Assembly (NCBI GenBank): GCA_027489245.1
Contig: JAIYAC010000008.1
Coordinates: forward strand, 1 to 64,000
Origin: Neisseriaceae bacterium
Lineage (GTDB): Bacteria; Pseudomonadota; Gammaproteobacteria; Burkholderiales; Chromobacteriaceae
Reading direction: 5' to 3'
DNA: 64,000 nucleotides
Each line of letters opens with the position of its first letter. Within the stretch, counting starts at the first letter, position 1. Of the stretch, positions 9,499 to 18,761 are shown piece by piece. The translations under genes and the position numbers were made by a program. The notes under the pieces are model-generated. The model did not search any database. It was not told the DNA's origin and worked only from the letters and a program-made list of their open reading frames with translations.

Positions 9499-12400
9499 TC
9501 AGTCGTCCACCACCTCGCGCCAGCTTACGCGCTGTACGGTGCGGTTGCAGCTGGAACCGGCGTTTAGCCGTACAGTCTGCCCGGCACTGGTCTTGACGTT
9601 ATTGGCACAGCCTTCATTGTTTTTGCCCACCAGAAATGGCTGGTAGGGTTTGTCCTGCATGCTGTAGAAGCTGCTGCCTCGCGGGGCATCAAACAGGTTG
9701 TAACCAAAGGCCGCATTGACTTTCACACCCGATGTATACGACAGCTGGTCATTGTTAGCGGCATCAACCTGGTCGGTTATCACAATGGATGCGCTGCTGA
9801 ACGCCCCGCCAGTCTGCGTATTCACCGCCATCAGGTAGCCCTCTGCCGCCTGGGTGGCGCAGCCATTTACCGAGATATCGGGGATATAGGTCAGGTACTG
9901 CAGCTGCTTGGCAGTCTGCGTCAGGTCAGTGATCACCCGCTCGCCATTGGATGGCAAATCCTGATACCAGCCCAGACGGTAGTCGGTAGATAGGGGCGTA
10001 GCGGTAAACGGGTACTGGGTGCCGCCTAGCAGTTTGTCGGTAACGAAGGTGCGCGGGCTGCCGTTATTGCTGCAAGAGGTGGCAATGATATTCGCAGGCG
10101 GAAACGCCACCGCATTCCGGGTAAGCGTGCGGTACACCGTGCCGCCGATCGCCGTGTACTGGCCAATGGTCTGGGCCCGCAGCTCGTGACGGCCACACAC
10201 GGGGCCACCGTAATCCCAGATACCGTACACGCTATTGGTCGCCGACTCGCGTTTGCGTACCAGGTCGTTCTTGCCGCACTCGCCCGCGCTTTTGTCGCAC
10301 TGCTCGATAAACTTACCGGTACCGACAAACACCATCAGGCCGGGCTTGCTCACGCTAGGGTTATCCACTTTACGCTCGGTGTTATACGCCACGGCAGGCG
10401 CCACCACGATGGGCTGGATGTTGCCGTCTGGCCCGGTGGCGGTAAACAGCGGCTGGCTTGCCACGCTCCACTGTGCAGGCGTGGTACTGCTGAGGTCGAA
10501 CTTCCAGACATTGCCACGCAGATCACCGGCATACACCATGTCCACCTTGCCATCCTTGTTCAGGTCTACCGGGCGCAGCTCGGACAGGCCATTTTCGCCG
10601 ACCACCGACGTCATCAGCTTGAAGTAGCTACTGCCGCTAGCGTTGCCAGGCTGATTGACCCAGGCACCGCTCTTGTTAACCGGCAGGATGAACAGCCCGG
10701 CCTTGCGTGTGGCGGCGGTATCGGTAGCGGGGAAACTGCTCTTGTCGTAATAGCCATTGGGGGCCAGCACGTACCAGTTACCGTCATTCAGTTTGGCAAT
10801 GTAGGGCCGGCCAAAGGTCAGGCCCAGGTCGCTGTCGTCACTATGGGTAAACTCCCACTTCACCAGGTTGGCCGCAATGCTTTCCGAGACGCTGTCCGGC
10901 TGGGTGATGTCCAGCAGGTAGAGCTCGCGCCCGCCCTCGCCCAGTGCCCCGGCCAGCAGGGTGCGCCACTGGGTACCGACTTTGGCTTCGGCACGGGTCT
11001 GCTGGCCGTTCACAAAGTTCTGGTGCGTGGCGGCGTAGCCTTGCCGTACCACATCCACCAGTTTGGAGCGCTCGGTGGACTTCAGGAACACTTTGGGAAT
11101 GAAGCTGAAGGCTTCCTCGCCGCTGCTGGCCTTGAAACCATGCAGCATGCCGTCGTTGCCGCCCACGTACACCATGGGGGTGCGGGTAAGGTTATTGCTG
11201 CGGAAGGTTTCGTAGTCGCTGCTCTGCTCTACCTGGTAGTAAGGCGCGCCAACATACAGCGGCGCCGAGCGCAGCAGGTCGCCCAGCTTGGTCTGGGTGC
11301 GGGCGCGGTACTGGCCGCTGCCGGTGCCTTCGTTGCTGCTGCTGCCGCGCAGGTAATCCAGACGTACCTGAGCGTTGGTATTATTGCTTTCATTTGCCTC
11401 ACGCAAGCTGGATAGCACCCCGGCAGTCTGCAGGTTGGCCGCACGGAACGGTATGCCGCCACTATTGCTACCGGCGATGATCTTGCGGTCTGCACCAGCC
11501 ACTTTCTCTGACGTGAGCTTGCCACCAGCAGACCACTGCAAGGTAGACGTGGTACCGGTATCGACCACACCACTGCTGAGGTTCACTTTGTAGGCCGACA
11601 GCTCGCCAGTCCAGTTGGCGGAATCGAAGGTGGTTTCGAAATACAGCGAATCGGCCATCACCTTGAGCGAAGTGGCACTGCCGGAAGTCAGCGACCCGGC
11701 ACGCCGGGCGATGCTGTCGAAGGCAGCAGCCAGCTGCGCCTCCAGCCGGAGCGGGTTCACCACCAGAAAGTAGTTATCCGGCGTACCGTCGCCATCGTTA
11801 TCCCAGATCTGGTTGAAAGCAGACGGGCTGTTCGCCAGCGTACTGTCCGCATAGCCGCCGTACTTGGCGGCATACCACAGCGGGTCGTTCAGCGTGGTGA
11901 CCGCCGACGCACTGGTGTCCACGTCGAACTCCAGCGTGCACTTCAGTGGCAAATCATTGGTCGTTGCCTTGCAGCTGTTATTGTTGGTATCGCGGTAGTC
12001 CAGGGCGTAATTGATGGACCTGCCTTCTTGGTCTTTCACGACCAGATAAAGACCATCGCTGCGGCCATTCTTGACTGGTTTTACCCCGGTAATGATGTAA
12101 CCCATATGCTGGTCGATGCCGCCAGCAGCGTAGGTGGAATCTACCGTCACGCTCACTTTGCCCGTACTGGTCACTGCAATGGTGTACTGGGCAATGGCGT
12201 CCATATCGTGGTCAGCGCCCTGCTCCACGTCTTCATAGTTGATGGAAAACTTGTAGTAAGGCCGGCCACCGTTGACGCTGGCGTCGTAATTGGACGGCAC
12301 GGTATTGGCCACCTGGGTGACGTAGTAATCCACAATCTGGTCGGTAGGGTAATAACCATTTTTGGGAATGCCGCTGCCACCATCACTCACCGACTTGGCA

Positions 12401-14238
12401 AAGGGCTGGATGCTGACCATCTTGCCCGCCAGCGGGATACTCACCTTCAGCGCGGGGGAAGACAAAGATACAGCGTAGGTGTTGATCTTGGGCAGCAGGC
12501 TGCTGTTACTAGGCGTGTTGCTGCCGGGTGGGTTGATCAGGGTATTGCTGCGGGCATAGTAAGCCAGCAATGATGTGCCAAAGCCCCCCTGGCGCGTGGG
12601 TTCCCCCGGTGTTTGCCCGCGGATGGTGGCAAAGGAGCTGGCCGTTTTGAGTGTTGGCGCCAGGTCGTTTGCGCTGGTCGTGGATAGCTCGCCAATGGCG
12701 ATGTTGCGGCTGCGGGTACTGCCGTCGGCAAACTCCCAGTTCCACAGGGTATTGCCTGCACTGAGCATGCTGAAAGAACCCAGACTGGCCCGCCCCTCGT
12801 TACCAAACGGCGAGCCGGGCAGCCCGGTATCGTAAGAGGTGTAGGCGTCGCTGATCAGGGTGATATTGGGTTTAGCGCACCAGTAATTACGCGGTTTGTT
12901 ATTGCCATCCAGGCCGTAGGGGTTTTGCCAGTTCACATCAACGGGCAACCCCATGCCGCTATCCTCCGAAGTGGACGTACTGAACGCCGACGTTTTGCCC
13001 AGGCCAGCGTAGTAGCGTAGCGCCTCGTACATCATCTCGGCCAGCGGGTTACCCCAGTTACGGCATTTGCCGATATTGCCCAGGTCGTTGGACAGCTCCC
13101 AACCGCAGCTGTAGGACCAGCCGGAGTTATTGAAGCCGACCACCCGCAGCTTGTTCAGCGTGCTGATGATGCCGTTACTGGAGGACAGAAACTGGCCGCT
13201 AGTGGCGCTGATTTCATCACCGAGATCACCCACGTTCTTGCGTAGCACGCCACCATCCAGCGGCTGGTCGAAGCTACCGGTCAGCAGGCCAAAGCGCATG
13301 CGGTTACTGTCGCCGTACTTTTGCAGCAGGCCGGATGGGCGCAGGCTGCCATCGCTGTATTTCTTGCAGTTGTCTTCGGGAAAGCTCGCGTCACACACCC
13401 GGACCCGTACGTTAAAATTGCTAGGGCTGATCGACACATCACCACTGCCCGCGTTGTAGCTGTTACCGGCTACCGGCCGTTCCTTGCTTAGCCAGTTCCA
13501 TATATTGACGGAGGAAGACACTTTGACCACGCGCAGCAGGGGGGCATCCGTCTCGGTACCAATGGTGACGTTGGCAAACAAGGTGCGCTCGCCACTAGCG
13601 GGCTGCCAGGCGGTAGGCGCGTAACGGCTCAGGTCGTACCCGTCCACCGCGCTACTGGTGTATTGCTTGCCCCAGGCGTGGGCGTCTTGCGGGATATAAG
13701 CGCGCTGCAGCACCACTTGGCCGTTTGGCCGGCTACCAGAAACGGCAGCATCCTGATAGCGGCTGCCGCCGTACAGCACGCGCCGCAGGGCATCGATACG
13801 CGCGGTGGTCAGGTAGTTCAGAAAGTCGCCGGACCATTGCTCAGTGTCACCGCCGCTATTGCACTGCTTGTTGGTCGTGGTCTGCACCGGGTCGAAACGG
13901 CCGTTGCTGCTGTACACATAGCACTTATTGCTGTCGAAGTAGCCGTAATAGTCAATGCTAGCCGGCTTGTAGCGCGTATCCACCAAGCCGTCGCCATCCA
14001 GGTCGGAAGCGTCGTCGTAGGCCTCGTAAAACAGTTTGTGGTCTTTACCCAATACCAACAGGTTTAATGGCGTCTGCGTTGACGCATTCGTTACCAGGGG
14101 TACCACGGGCACGTCCAGCGCCCAGGCGGGCCCGGCGATCGTCGCGACGACAGTAGACCATAGCAAGACCGCCACCCGCTTGTACCGACCTTGGCCAGCC
14201 AGCCTGTGTAGCAGGCATCCAGATTCCATCGTTAGCAT
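9499..14238 (-). CDS. pilY1: PilY1/PilC-family type IV pilus tip adhesin
   Basis: A 1579-residue exported protein. A signal peptide ends near WALDVP (about residue 40). The N-terminal half contains VLGKDHKLFYEAYDDASDLDGDG, characteristic of large PilY1-like proteins. The C-terminal half is the PilY1 beta-propeller, with FVGTGKFIEQCD, a YAGDLRGNVWKFDLSS blade and an EF-hand-like Ca2+ loop DLNKDGKVD. Members of this family sit at the pilus tip, promote pilus extension and mediate adhesion and DNA uptake. The start ATG has GGGGTAGAGA upstream. No minor pilin genes (fimT, pilVWX, pilE) are next to it, which is unusual. Uptake-like words lie inside at 10865 and 11432. Confidence 0.92.
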   Translation of the reverse strand: MLTMESGCLLHRLAGQGRYKRVAVLLWSTVVATIAGPAWALDVPVVPLVTNASTQTPLNLLVLGKDHKLFYEAYDDASDLDGDGLVDTRYKPASIDYYGYFDSNKCYVYSSNGRFDPVQTTTNKQCNSGGDTEQWSGDFLNYLTTARIDALRRVLYGGSRYQDAAVSGSRPNGQVVLQRAYIPQDAHAWGKQYTSSAVDGYDLSRYAPTAWQPASGERTLFANVTIGTETDAPLLRVVKVSSSVNIWNWLSKERPVAGNSYNAGSGDVSISPSNFNVRVRVCDASFPEDNCKKYSDGSLRPSGLLQKYGDSNRMRFGLLTGSFDQPLDGGVLRKNVGDLGDEISATSGQFLSSSNGIISTLNKLRVVGFNNSGWSYSCGWELSNDLGNIGKCRNWGNPLAEMMYEALRYYAGLGKTSAFSTSTSEDSGMGLPVDVNWQNPYGLDGNNKPRNYWCAKPNITLISDAYTSYDTGLPGSPFGNEGRASLGSFSMLSAGNTLWNWEFADGSTRSRNIAIGELSTTSANDLAPTLKTASSFATIRGQTPGEPTRQGGFGTSLLAYYARSNTLINPPGSNTPSNSSLLPKINTYAVSLSSPALKVSIPLAGKMVSIQPFAKSVSDGGSGIPKNGYYPTDQIVDYYVTQVANTVPSNYDASVNGGRPYYKFSINYEDVEQGADHDMDAIAQYTIAVTSTGKVSVTVDSTYAAGGIDQHMGYIITGVKPVKNGRSDGLYLVVKDQEGRSINYALDYRDTNNNSCKATTNDLPLKCTLEFDVDTSASAVTTLNDPLWYAAKYGGYADSTLANSPSAFNQIWDNDGDGTPDNYFLVVNPLRLEAQLAAAFDSIARRAGSLTSGSATSLKVMADSLYFETTFDSANWTGELSAYKVNLSSGVVDTGTTSTLQWSAGGKLTSEKVAGADRKIIAGSNSGGIPFRAANLQTAGVLSSLREANESNNTNAQVRLDYLRGSSSNEGTGSGQYRARTQTKLGDLLRSAPLYVGAPYYQVEQSSDYETFRSNNLTRTPMVYVGGNDGMLHGFKASSGEEAFSFIPKVFLKSTERSKLVDVVRQGYAATHQNFVNGQQTRAEAKVGTQWRTLLAGALGEGGRELYLLDITQPDSVSESIAANLVKWEFTHSDDSDLGLTFGRPYIAKLNDGNWYVLAPNGYYDKSSFPATDTAATRKAGLFILPVNKSGAWVNQPGNASGSSYFKLMTSVVGENGLSELRPVDLNKDGKVDMVYAGDLRGNVWKFDLSSTTPAQWSVASQPLFTATGPDGNIQPIVVAPAVAYNTERKVDNPSVSKPGLMVFVGTGKFIEQCDKSAGECGKNDLVRKRESATNSVYGIWDYGGPVCGRHELRAQTIGQYTAIGGTVYRTLTRNAVAFPPANIIATSCSNNGSPRTFVTDKLLGGTQYPFTATPLSTDYRLGWYQDLPSNGERVITDLTQTAKQLQYLTYIPDISVNGCATQAAEGYLMAVNTQTGGAFSSASIVITDQVDAANNDQLSYTSGVKVNAAFGYNLFDAPRGSSFYSMQDKPYQPFLVGKNNEGCANNVKTSAGQTVRLNAGSSCNRTVQRVSWREVVDD

Positions 14239-14583
14239 TCTCTACCCCAACCCTTCGCGCACAAAGACCGATATCGCTTGCAATCAATAAATTGAGCAAT
14301 AAAAACTCGCAGTAAAAACGGCCACGTTTTTTAGCGTTAACTGTCGAATGACAAAGCCAAGATTATCTACCAATCAAGGCCCATGTCATACAGCTTTTCA
14401 AGCAGAGAACAGCAGAACGCGCGGTGTCAAACACAGACAGGCGGTTTATCGCGCCAGCGACAGAGATGCGGCCAACCCTGCCAGTCGGGCAGCGCAGCCG
14501 GGATACGGGTGGTGGGGGTAGCGCATATATCGTTACCGGCACCGGCCATCTTGCCAGGCGCAGGGCGGCCAGGCGGAGAGAAC
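14239..14583. other. Intergenic region upstream of pilY1
   Basis: 345 bp without a credible gene. It holds the pilY1 promoter area (AT-rich, 14280-14380), a small hairpin AAAAACG-GCCA-CGTTTTTT at 14314-14332 that could terminate the AraC-regulator transcript on the minus strand, and one uptake-like word ATGCGGCCAACCC at 14465-14477. Short ORFs here look like chance frames. Confidence 0.6.
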
Positions 14584-15561
14584 CTAGGCGGAGGCCAGGC
14601 CAGCGGCGTGCAGACGCGTCTGGCTGGGCGTTTCGCCAAACAGGCGGCGGTAGTCGTAGCTGAAGTGGCTGGGGCTGGCAAAGCCCCAGGCGGCAGCCAG
14701 ATCATTGATGGGGGTATCGTCCTGCGGGTGGTGGCGGAGTGCCTGGCGGATGTGGTTAAGGCGCAGCGCGCGCAGCCACTGCAGCGGGCTGGTGGCCACC
14801 ACCTCCTGGAAGCCGTTTTGCAGGGTGCGGCGGGTCACGTGCAGCTGCGCACACAGGCTATCCACCGTCGGCAGGGTGTCCGCCGGGCTGGCAGCCAGTG
14901 CGCTGGCTGCGTTTACCCAGTCCAGATGGCGCTGCTGGATGACACTGCGGCCAACGTGGCCACCACCCTGCCCGTGCAACAACGCCTGCACCAGCGCAGT
15001 GATGCTGGCCTGGGCCAGGCGCGACGGCGCGGCACTGTCGGCCGGGGTATCGAGAATGCTGTCCAGTGTCTGGCATAGCTGGCCATACGCCGCCGCCGGC
15101 AGGGTAAGCATGCCGCTATGGCGCCAGGCAGCCGGGGCATCGTGGCCGCTAAGCAGCTGGGCGTGCAGGTCTAGCAGCGCCAACGGTAGCACCATGCCGT
15201 AAATCAGGAAACCCGGTGGCGTGCGCAAGGTAAAGTCGCTGCCGCCAGGCGAGAGCAGCACCGTGTGTGCCGGCACGCTGCGGCCACAATAGCGCAGCGG
15301 GCCGCTACTGCCGGGGCGCGGTATGCCAAACCACACGGCATCCGCCCACGGCTGGCAGTGCTGCCAGGTTTCGCACAGCGAAAACTCGCGAAACAGCTGC
15401 AGGCGCGGCAGGCACAGCTCGTCCAGCCGCCCTTGGTAACGCCCGCAGGATAGTTGGGCGTAGTCCTGCTGCCAGCCGGTGATAAAGGCGGCGTGATCGG
15501 CCGCGTCTTCGGCCATGCGGGTGGTCAGCTGCATGCTGGCCATGCCGGTGAGTGCTTGCAT
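14584..15561 (-). CDS. eutR: AraC-family regulator of ethanolamine genes
   Basis: A 325-residue protein with an N-terminal sensing domain and a C-terminal AraC double helix-turn-helix: first helix pair around DSLCAQLHVTRRTLQNGF, second around INDLAAAWGFASPSHFSYDYRRLFGETPS. The start ATG is preceded by GGAGG at five bases. It is divergent from eat-eutBC, the usual position of EutR-type activators that respond to ethanolamine plus adenosylcobalamin. The symbol is by context and family; the effector has not been shown here. Confidence 0.85.
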   Translation of the reverse strand: MQALTGMASMQLTTRMAEDAADHAAFITGWQQDYAQLSCGRYQGRLDELCLPRLQLFREFSLCETWQHCQPWADAVWFGIPRPGSSGPLRYCGRSVPAHTVLLSPGGSDFTLRTPPGFLIYGMVLPLALLDLHAQLLSGHDAPAAWRHSGMLTLPAAAYGQLCQTLDSILDTPADSAAPSRLAQASITALVQALLHGQGGGHVGRSVIQQRHLDWVNAASALAASPADTLPTVDSLCAQLHVTRRTLQNGFQEVVATSPLQWLRALRLNHIRQALRHHPQDDTPINDLAAAWGFASPSHFSYDYRRLFGETPSQTRLHAAGLASA

Positions 15562-15917
15562 GGCATCCTCCGTTTATCAAAAACCACAGTGGTCCGCAGC
15601 AATATCCACACCAGCTCGCCGGCATGACATTGGCTATCCAAAACCGGCAAATTCGCCATGCTTGTGCACGCCGGGTGGCCAGCATGCGCCAGCCCGGTGC
15701 AGCGCGGGGGCACGCTAGCGGCCAACTGCACTGCCGCTGGGCAGACCACCGGCAGGACATTTGCTGCATGGCAGCAAAAGCGGCCACGCGCCCCCTGAAT
15801 GCCCGGTGCAATTTCCGTTTTGCGATACCGGCCCCGGCGGCCCGCTTCCTACCATGGCGTTGAGGGCCTGACAGCGGGTGCTGCAGGCAGGGAGCAAACA
15901 AGCATGGAGCAACCACA
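15562..15917. promoter_or_regulatory. Divergent control region between eutR and eat
   Basis: 356 bp without a gene, expected to hold back-to-back promoters and AraC-type operator sites. A palindromic CCACAGTGG lies near the regulator start, and one core uptake-like word (GCGGCCAACTGC) lies at 15718. I could not identify reliable -35/-10 pairs or direct-repeat operators by eye. Confidence 0.5.
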
Positions 15918-17339
15918 ATGAGCACAAGCAACCATGGCCTGGCACGCAAGCTGGGCGGCTGGCAGCTCTGGGGCATCGCCGTCGGGCTGGTGATCTCGGG
16001 CGAATACTTTGGCTGGAGTTACGGCTGGGCACAGGCAGGCACGCTGGGCTTTCTGGCCACCACACTATTTGTGGCGCTGATGTACACCGCCTTTATCTTC
16101 AGTTTTACCGAACTCACCACCGCCATCCCGCACGCTGGCGGGCCGTTTGCCTACGCCCGTCGCGCCTTTGGCCCGGTGGGTGGCTTTGTGGCCGGTTTCG
16201 CCACGCTGTGCGAATTCGTGTTTGCGCCACCGGCTATTGCGCTGGCGATTGGTGCCTACCTGAACGTGCAGTTCCCGGCGCTGGACGCCAAGTGGATTGC
16301 CTGCGGCGCCTATCTGGTGTTCATGACGCTGAATATCGTGGGGGTGAGCATTGCCGCTACCTTCGAGCTGTGCGTCACCCTGCTGGCCATTTTCGAACTG
16401 CTGGTGTTCATGGGCGTGGTGGCGCCGGGCTTTAGCTGGGCCAACTTTACCGCCCACGGCTGGGCCGGTAGCGATGGTTTCAGCCTGGCGGCCATTGGCG
16501 GTATTTTTGCGGCGATTCCGTTTGCCATCTGGTTCTTTCTGGCCATCGAAGGTGCCGCCATGGCCGCCGAAGAGGCGCGCGACCCGGTGCGTACCATTCC
16601 GCGCGCCTATATTGCCGGCATCCTCACGTTGGTGGCGCTGGCGCTGGGCGTGATGGTGATGGCCGGTGGTGTGGGCGACTGGCGCACGCTGTCCAACATC
16701 AACGACCCGCTGCCGCAGGCGATGAAGGTGATTGTGGGCGGTGACAGCGGCTGGCTGCACATGCTGGTATGGCTGGGCGTGTTCGGCCTGATCGCCAGCT
16801 TCCACGGCATCATCATGGGTTACTCGCGCCAGATCTTTGCGCTGGCCCGTGCCGGCTACCTGCCGCCCGCGCTGGCCGTGGTGCACCCGCGCTTCAAGAC
16901 CCCGCACCGCGCCATTCTGGCAGGTGGTGTGATCGGTATCGCCGCCATCTTCAGCGATAGCTTTATCCAGATTGGCGGCCTGCCGCTCACCGCCAACATC
17001 GTCACGCTGTCGGTGTTCGGCGCCATCGTGATGTACATCGTGTCCATGCTATCGCTGTTCAAACTGCGCCGCAGCGAGCCTGCGCTGGCACGCCCCTACG
17101 CCGCGCCGCTGTTCCCCATGCTGCCCGCCATTGCACTGGGCTGCGCGCTGGTGTGCCTGGTGGCCATGGTGTACTACAACACCATGCTCACCGGCCTGTT
17201 CCTGGCCATTATGGCGGCCGGCTTTGCCTACTACCTGGCGACCCACCGCCAGCGTGCCGCTGCCGCACACGACGCGCTGCTGCACGGCGAGGCTACAACG
17301 CCAGAAGTGAAACCCGTACTGGCCACCGAAGCATCCTAA
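15918..17339 (+). CDS. eat: Ethanolamine permease
   Basis: A 473-residue APC-superfamily transporter with about 12 membrane segments. The N-terminal GLVISGEYFGWSYGW and the segment TELTTAIPHAGGPFAYARRAFGP are typical of the Eat ethanolamine permease subfamily. It would bring ethanolamine across the inner membrane for the lyase encoded by the next two genes. eutB follows 42 bp later on the same strand. Confidence 0.93.
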   Translation: MSTSNHGLARKLGGWQLWGIAVGLVISGEYFGWSYGWAQAGTLGFLATTLFVALMYTAFIFSFTELTTAIPHAGGPFAYARRAFGPVGGFVAGFATLCEFVFAPPAIALAIGAYLNVQFPALDAKWIACGAYLVFMTLNIVGVSIAATFELCVTLLAIFELLVFMGVVAPGFSWANFTAHGWAGSDGFSLAAIGGIFAAIPFAIWFFLAIEGAAMAAEEARDPVRTIPRAYIAGILTLVALALGVMVMAGGVGDWRTLSNINDPLPQAMKVIVGGDSGWLHMLVWLGVFGLIASFHGIIMGYSRQIFALARAGYLPPALAVVHPRFKTPHRAILAGGVIGIAAIFSDSFIQIGGLPLTANIVTLSVFGAIVMYIVSMLSLFKLRRSEPALARPYAAPLFPMLPAIALGCALVCLVAMVYYNTMLTGLFLAIMAAGFAYYLATHRQRAAAAHDALLHGEATTPEVKPVLATEAS

Positions 17340-17352
17340 TACCCGTCGAGGC

Positions 17353-17373
17353 AGGGCCGGCAGCGCCGGCCCT
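17353..17373 (+). other. Intercistronic hairpin before eutB
   Basis: AGGGCCGGC, loop AGC, GCCGGCCCT form a perfect 9-bp GC-rich stem ending eight bases before the eutB ATG. There is no T tract. It may protect the eutBC message from 3' decay or limit ribosome access to eutB, whose Shine-Dalgarno sequence is weak. Confidence 0.55.
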
Positions 17374-17381
17374 GAAGCACC

Positions 17382-18761
17382 ATGTACCACATCACCATCG
17401 GCCCGCGCCGTTACCACTTTGCCGACCTCAAAACCCTGCTGGCCCGCGCCTCGCCGCTGCGCTCCGGCGACCTGCTAGCCGGTGTGGCCGCCGCCAGCGC
17501 CGAAGAACGCGTGGCGGCACGCTACTGCCTGGCCGACGTACCGCTGCGCGACTTTCTGCAGCACCCCATCATCCCGTACGAAGACGACGAGATCACCCGG
17601 CTGATTATCGATAGCCACGATGCCGCCGCCTTTGCTGCCGTGGCCCACCTGACCGTGGGCGGCTTTCGCGACTGGCTGCTGTCCGATGCGGCCAACCCTG
17701 CCACCTTGGCCGCACTGGCCCCCGGCATCACGCCGGAAATGGCCGCCGCCGTCAGCAAGCTGATGCGCAACCAGGACCTGATTCTGGTGGCGCGCAAGTG
17801 CCGCGTGGTCACCGCCTTTCGCAATACCCAGGGCCTGCCCGGCCACATGGGCGTGCGCCTGCAGCCCAACCACCCCACCGACGACGCGCGCGGCATTGCC
17901 GCTGCCATGCTGGACGGCCTGCTGTACGGCGCTGGCGATGCAGTGATCGGCATCAACCCGGCCACCGATAGCCCGGAGGCCATCCACACCATGCTGGCGA
18001 TGATGGACGAGGTGCGCCTGCGTTACGCCATCCCCACGCAAAGCTGTGTGCTGACCCACGTCACCACCACGCTGGAACTAATAAACCGCGGTGCGCCGGT
18101 GGACCTGGTGTTCCAGTCGGTAGCGGGTACCGAGCGCGCCAACAGCGGCTTCGGCATCAACTTGGCGGTGCTGCAAGAGGCACACGACGCCGCACGCAGC
18201 CTGCAGCGCGGCACGGTGGGCAACAACGTGATGTATTTCGAAACCGGCCAGGGCAGCGCGCTATCCGCCGGCGCGCACTGGGGGGCCGACCAGCAAACCT
18301 GCGAGGCCCGCGCCTACGCCGTGGCGCGGCATTTCAGCCCGCTGCTGGTCAATACCGTGGTGGGCTTTATCGGCCCGGAATACCTGTACGACGGCAAGCA
18401 GATCATCCGCGCCGGGCTGGAAGACCACTTCTGCGGCAAGCTACTGGGCCTGCCCATGGGCTGCGACATCTGCTACACCAACCATGCCGAAGCCGACCAG
18501 GACGATATGGACACCCTGCTCACCCTGCTGGGCACCGCGGGCATCCACTTCATCATCGGCGTGCCCGGCGCCGACGACATCATGCTGGGCTACCAGAGCA
18601 CCTCGTTCCACGATGCGTTGTACCTGCGCGAGCTGCTGGGCCTGAAACGGGCGCCGGAATTCGAAGACTGGCTGGAAACCATGGCCATTACCCGCGCTGG
18701 CCGCCTGCAGGCACACGGCCAGCAGCCGCCGCTATTGGGCCTGATGGAGACAGTAGCATGA
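17382..18761 (+). CDS. eutB: Ethanolamine ammonia-lyase large subunit
   Basis: The catalytic TIM-barrel subunit of the adenosylcobalamin-dependent lyase that converts ethanolamine to acetaldehyde and ammonia. At 459 residues it is close to the E. coli subunit (453). Family-typical stretches include RNQDLILVARKCRVVTAFRN, GRLQPNHPTDD-like VRLQPNHPTDD, FQSVAGTERANSGFGI and LPMGCDICYTNHAEADQDD. The stop codon overlaps the eutC start (ATGA). One copy of the uptake-like word at 17686 encodes Ala-Ala-Asn-Pro. Confidence 0.97.
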   Translation: MYHITIGPRRYHFADLKTLLARASPLRSGDLLAGVAAASAEERVAARYCLADVPLRDFLQHPIIPYEDDEITRLIIDSHDAAAFAAVAHLTVGGFRDWLLSDAANPATLAALAPGITPEMAAAVSKLMRNQDLILVARKCRVVTAFRNTQGLPGHMGVRLQPNHPTDDARGIAAAMLDGLLYGAGDAVIGINPATDSPEAIHTMLAMMDEVRLRYAIPTQSCVLTHVTTTLELINRGAPVDLVFQSVAGTERANSGFGINLAVLQEAHDAARSLQRGTVGNNVMYFETGQGSALSAGAHWGADQQTCEARAYAVARHFSPLLVNTVVGFIGPEYLYDGKQIIRAGLEDHFCGKLLGLPMGCDICYTNHAEADQDDMDTLLTLLGTAGIHFIIGVPGADDIMLGYQSTSFHDALYLRELLGLKRAPEFEDWLETMAITRAGRLQAHGQQPPLLGLMETVA

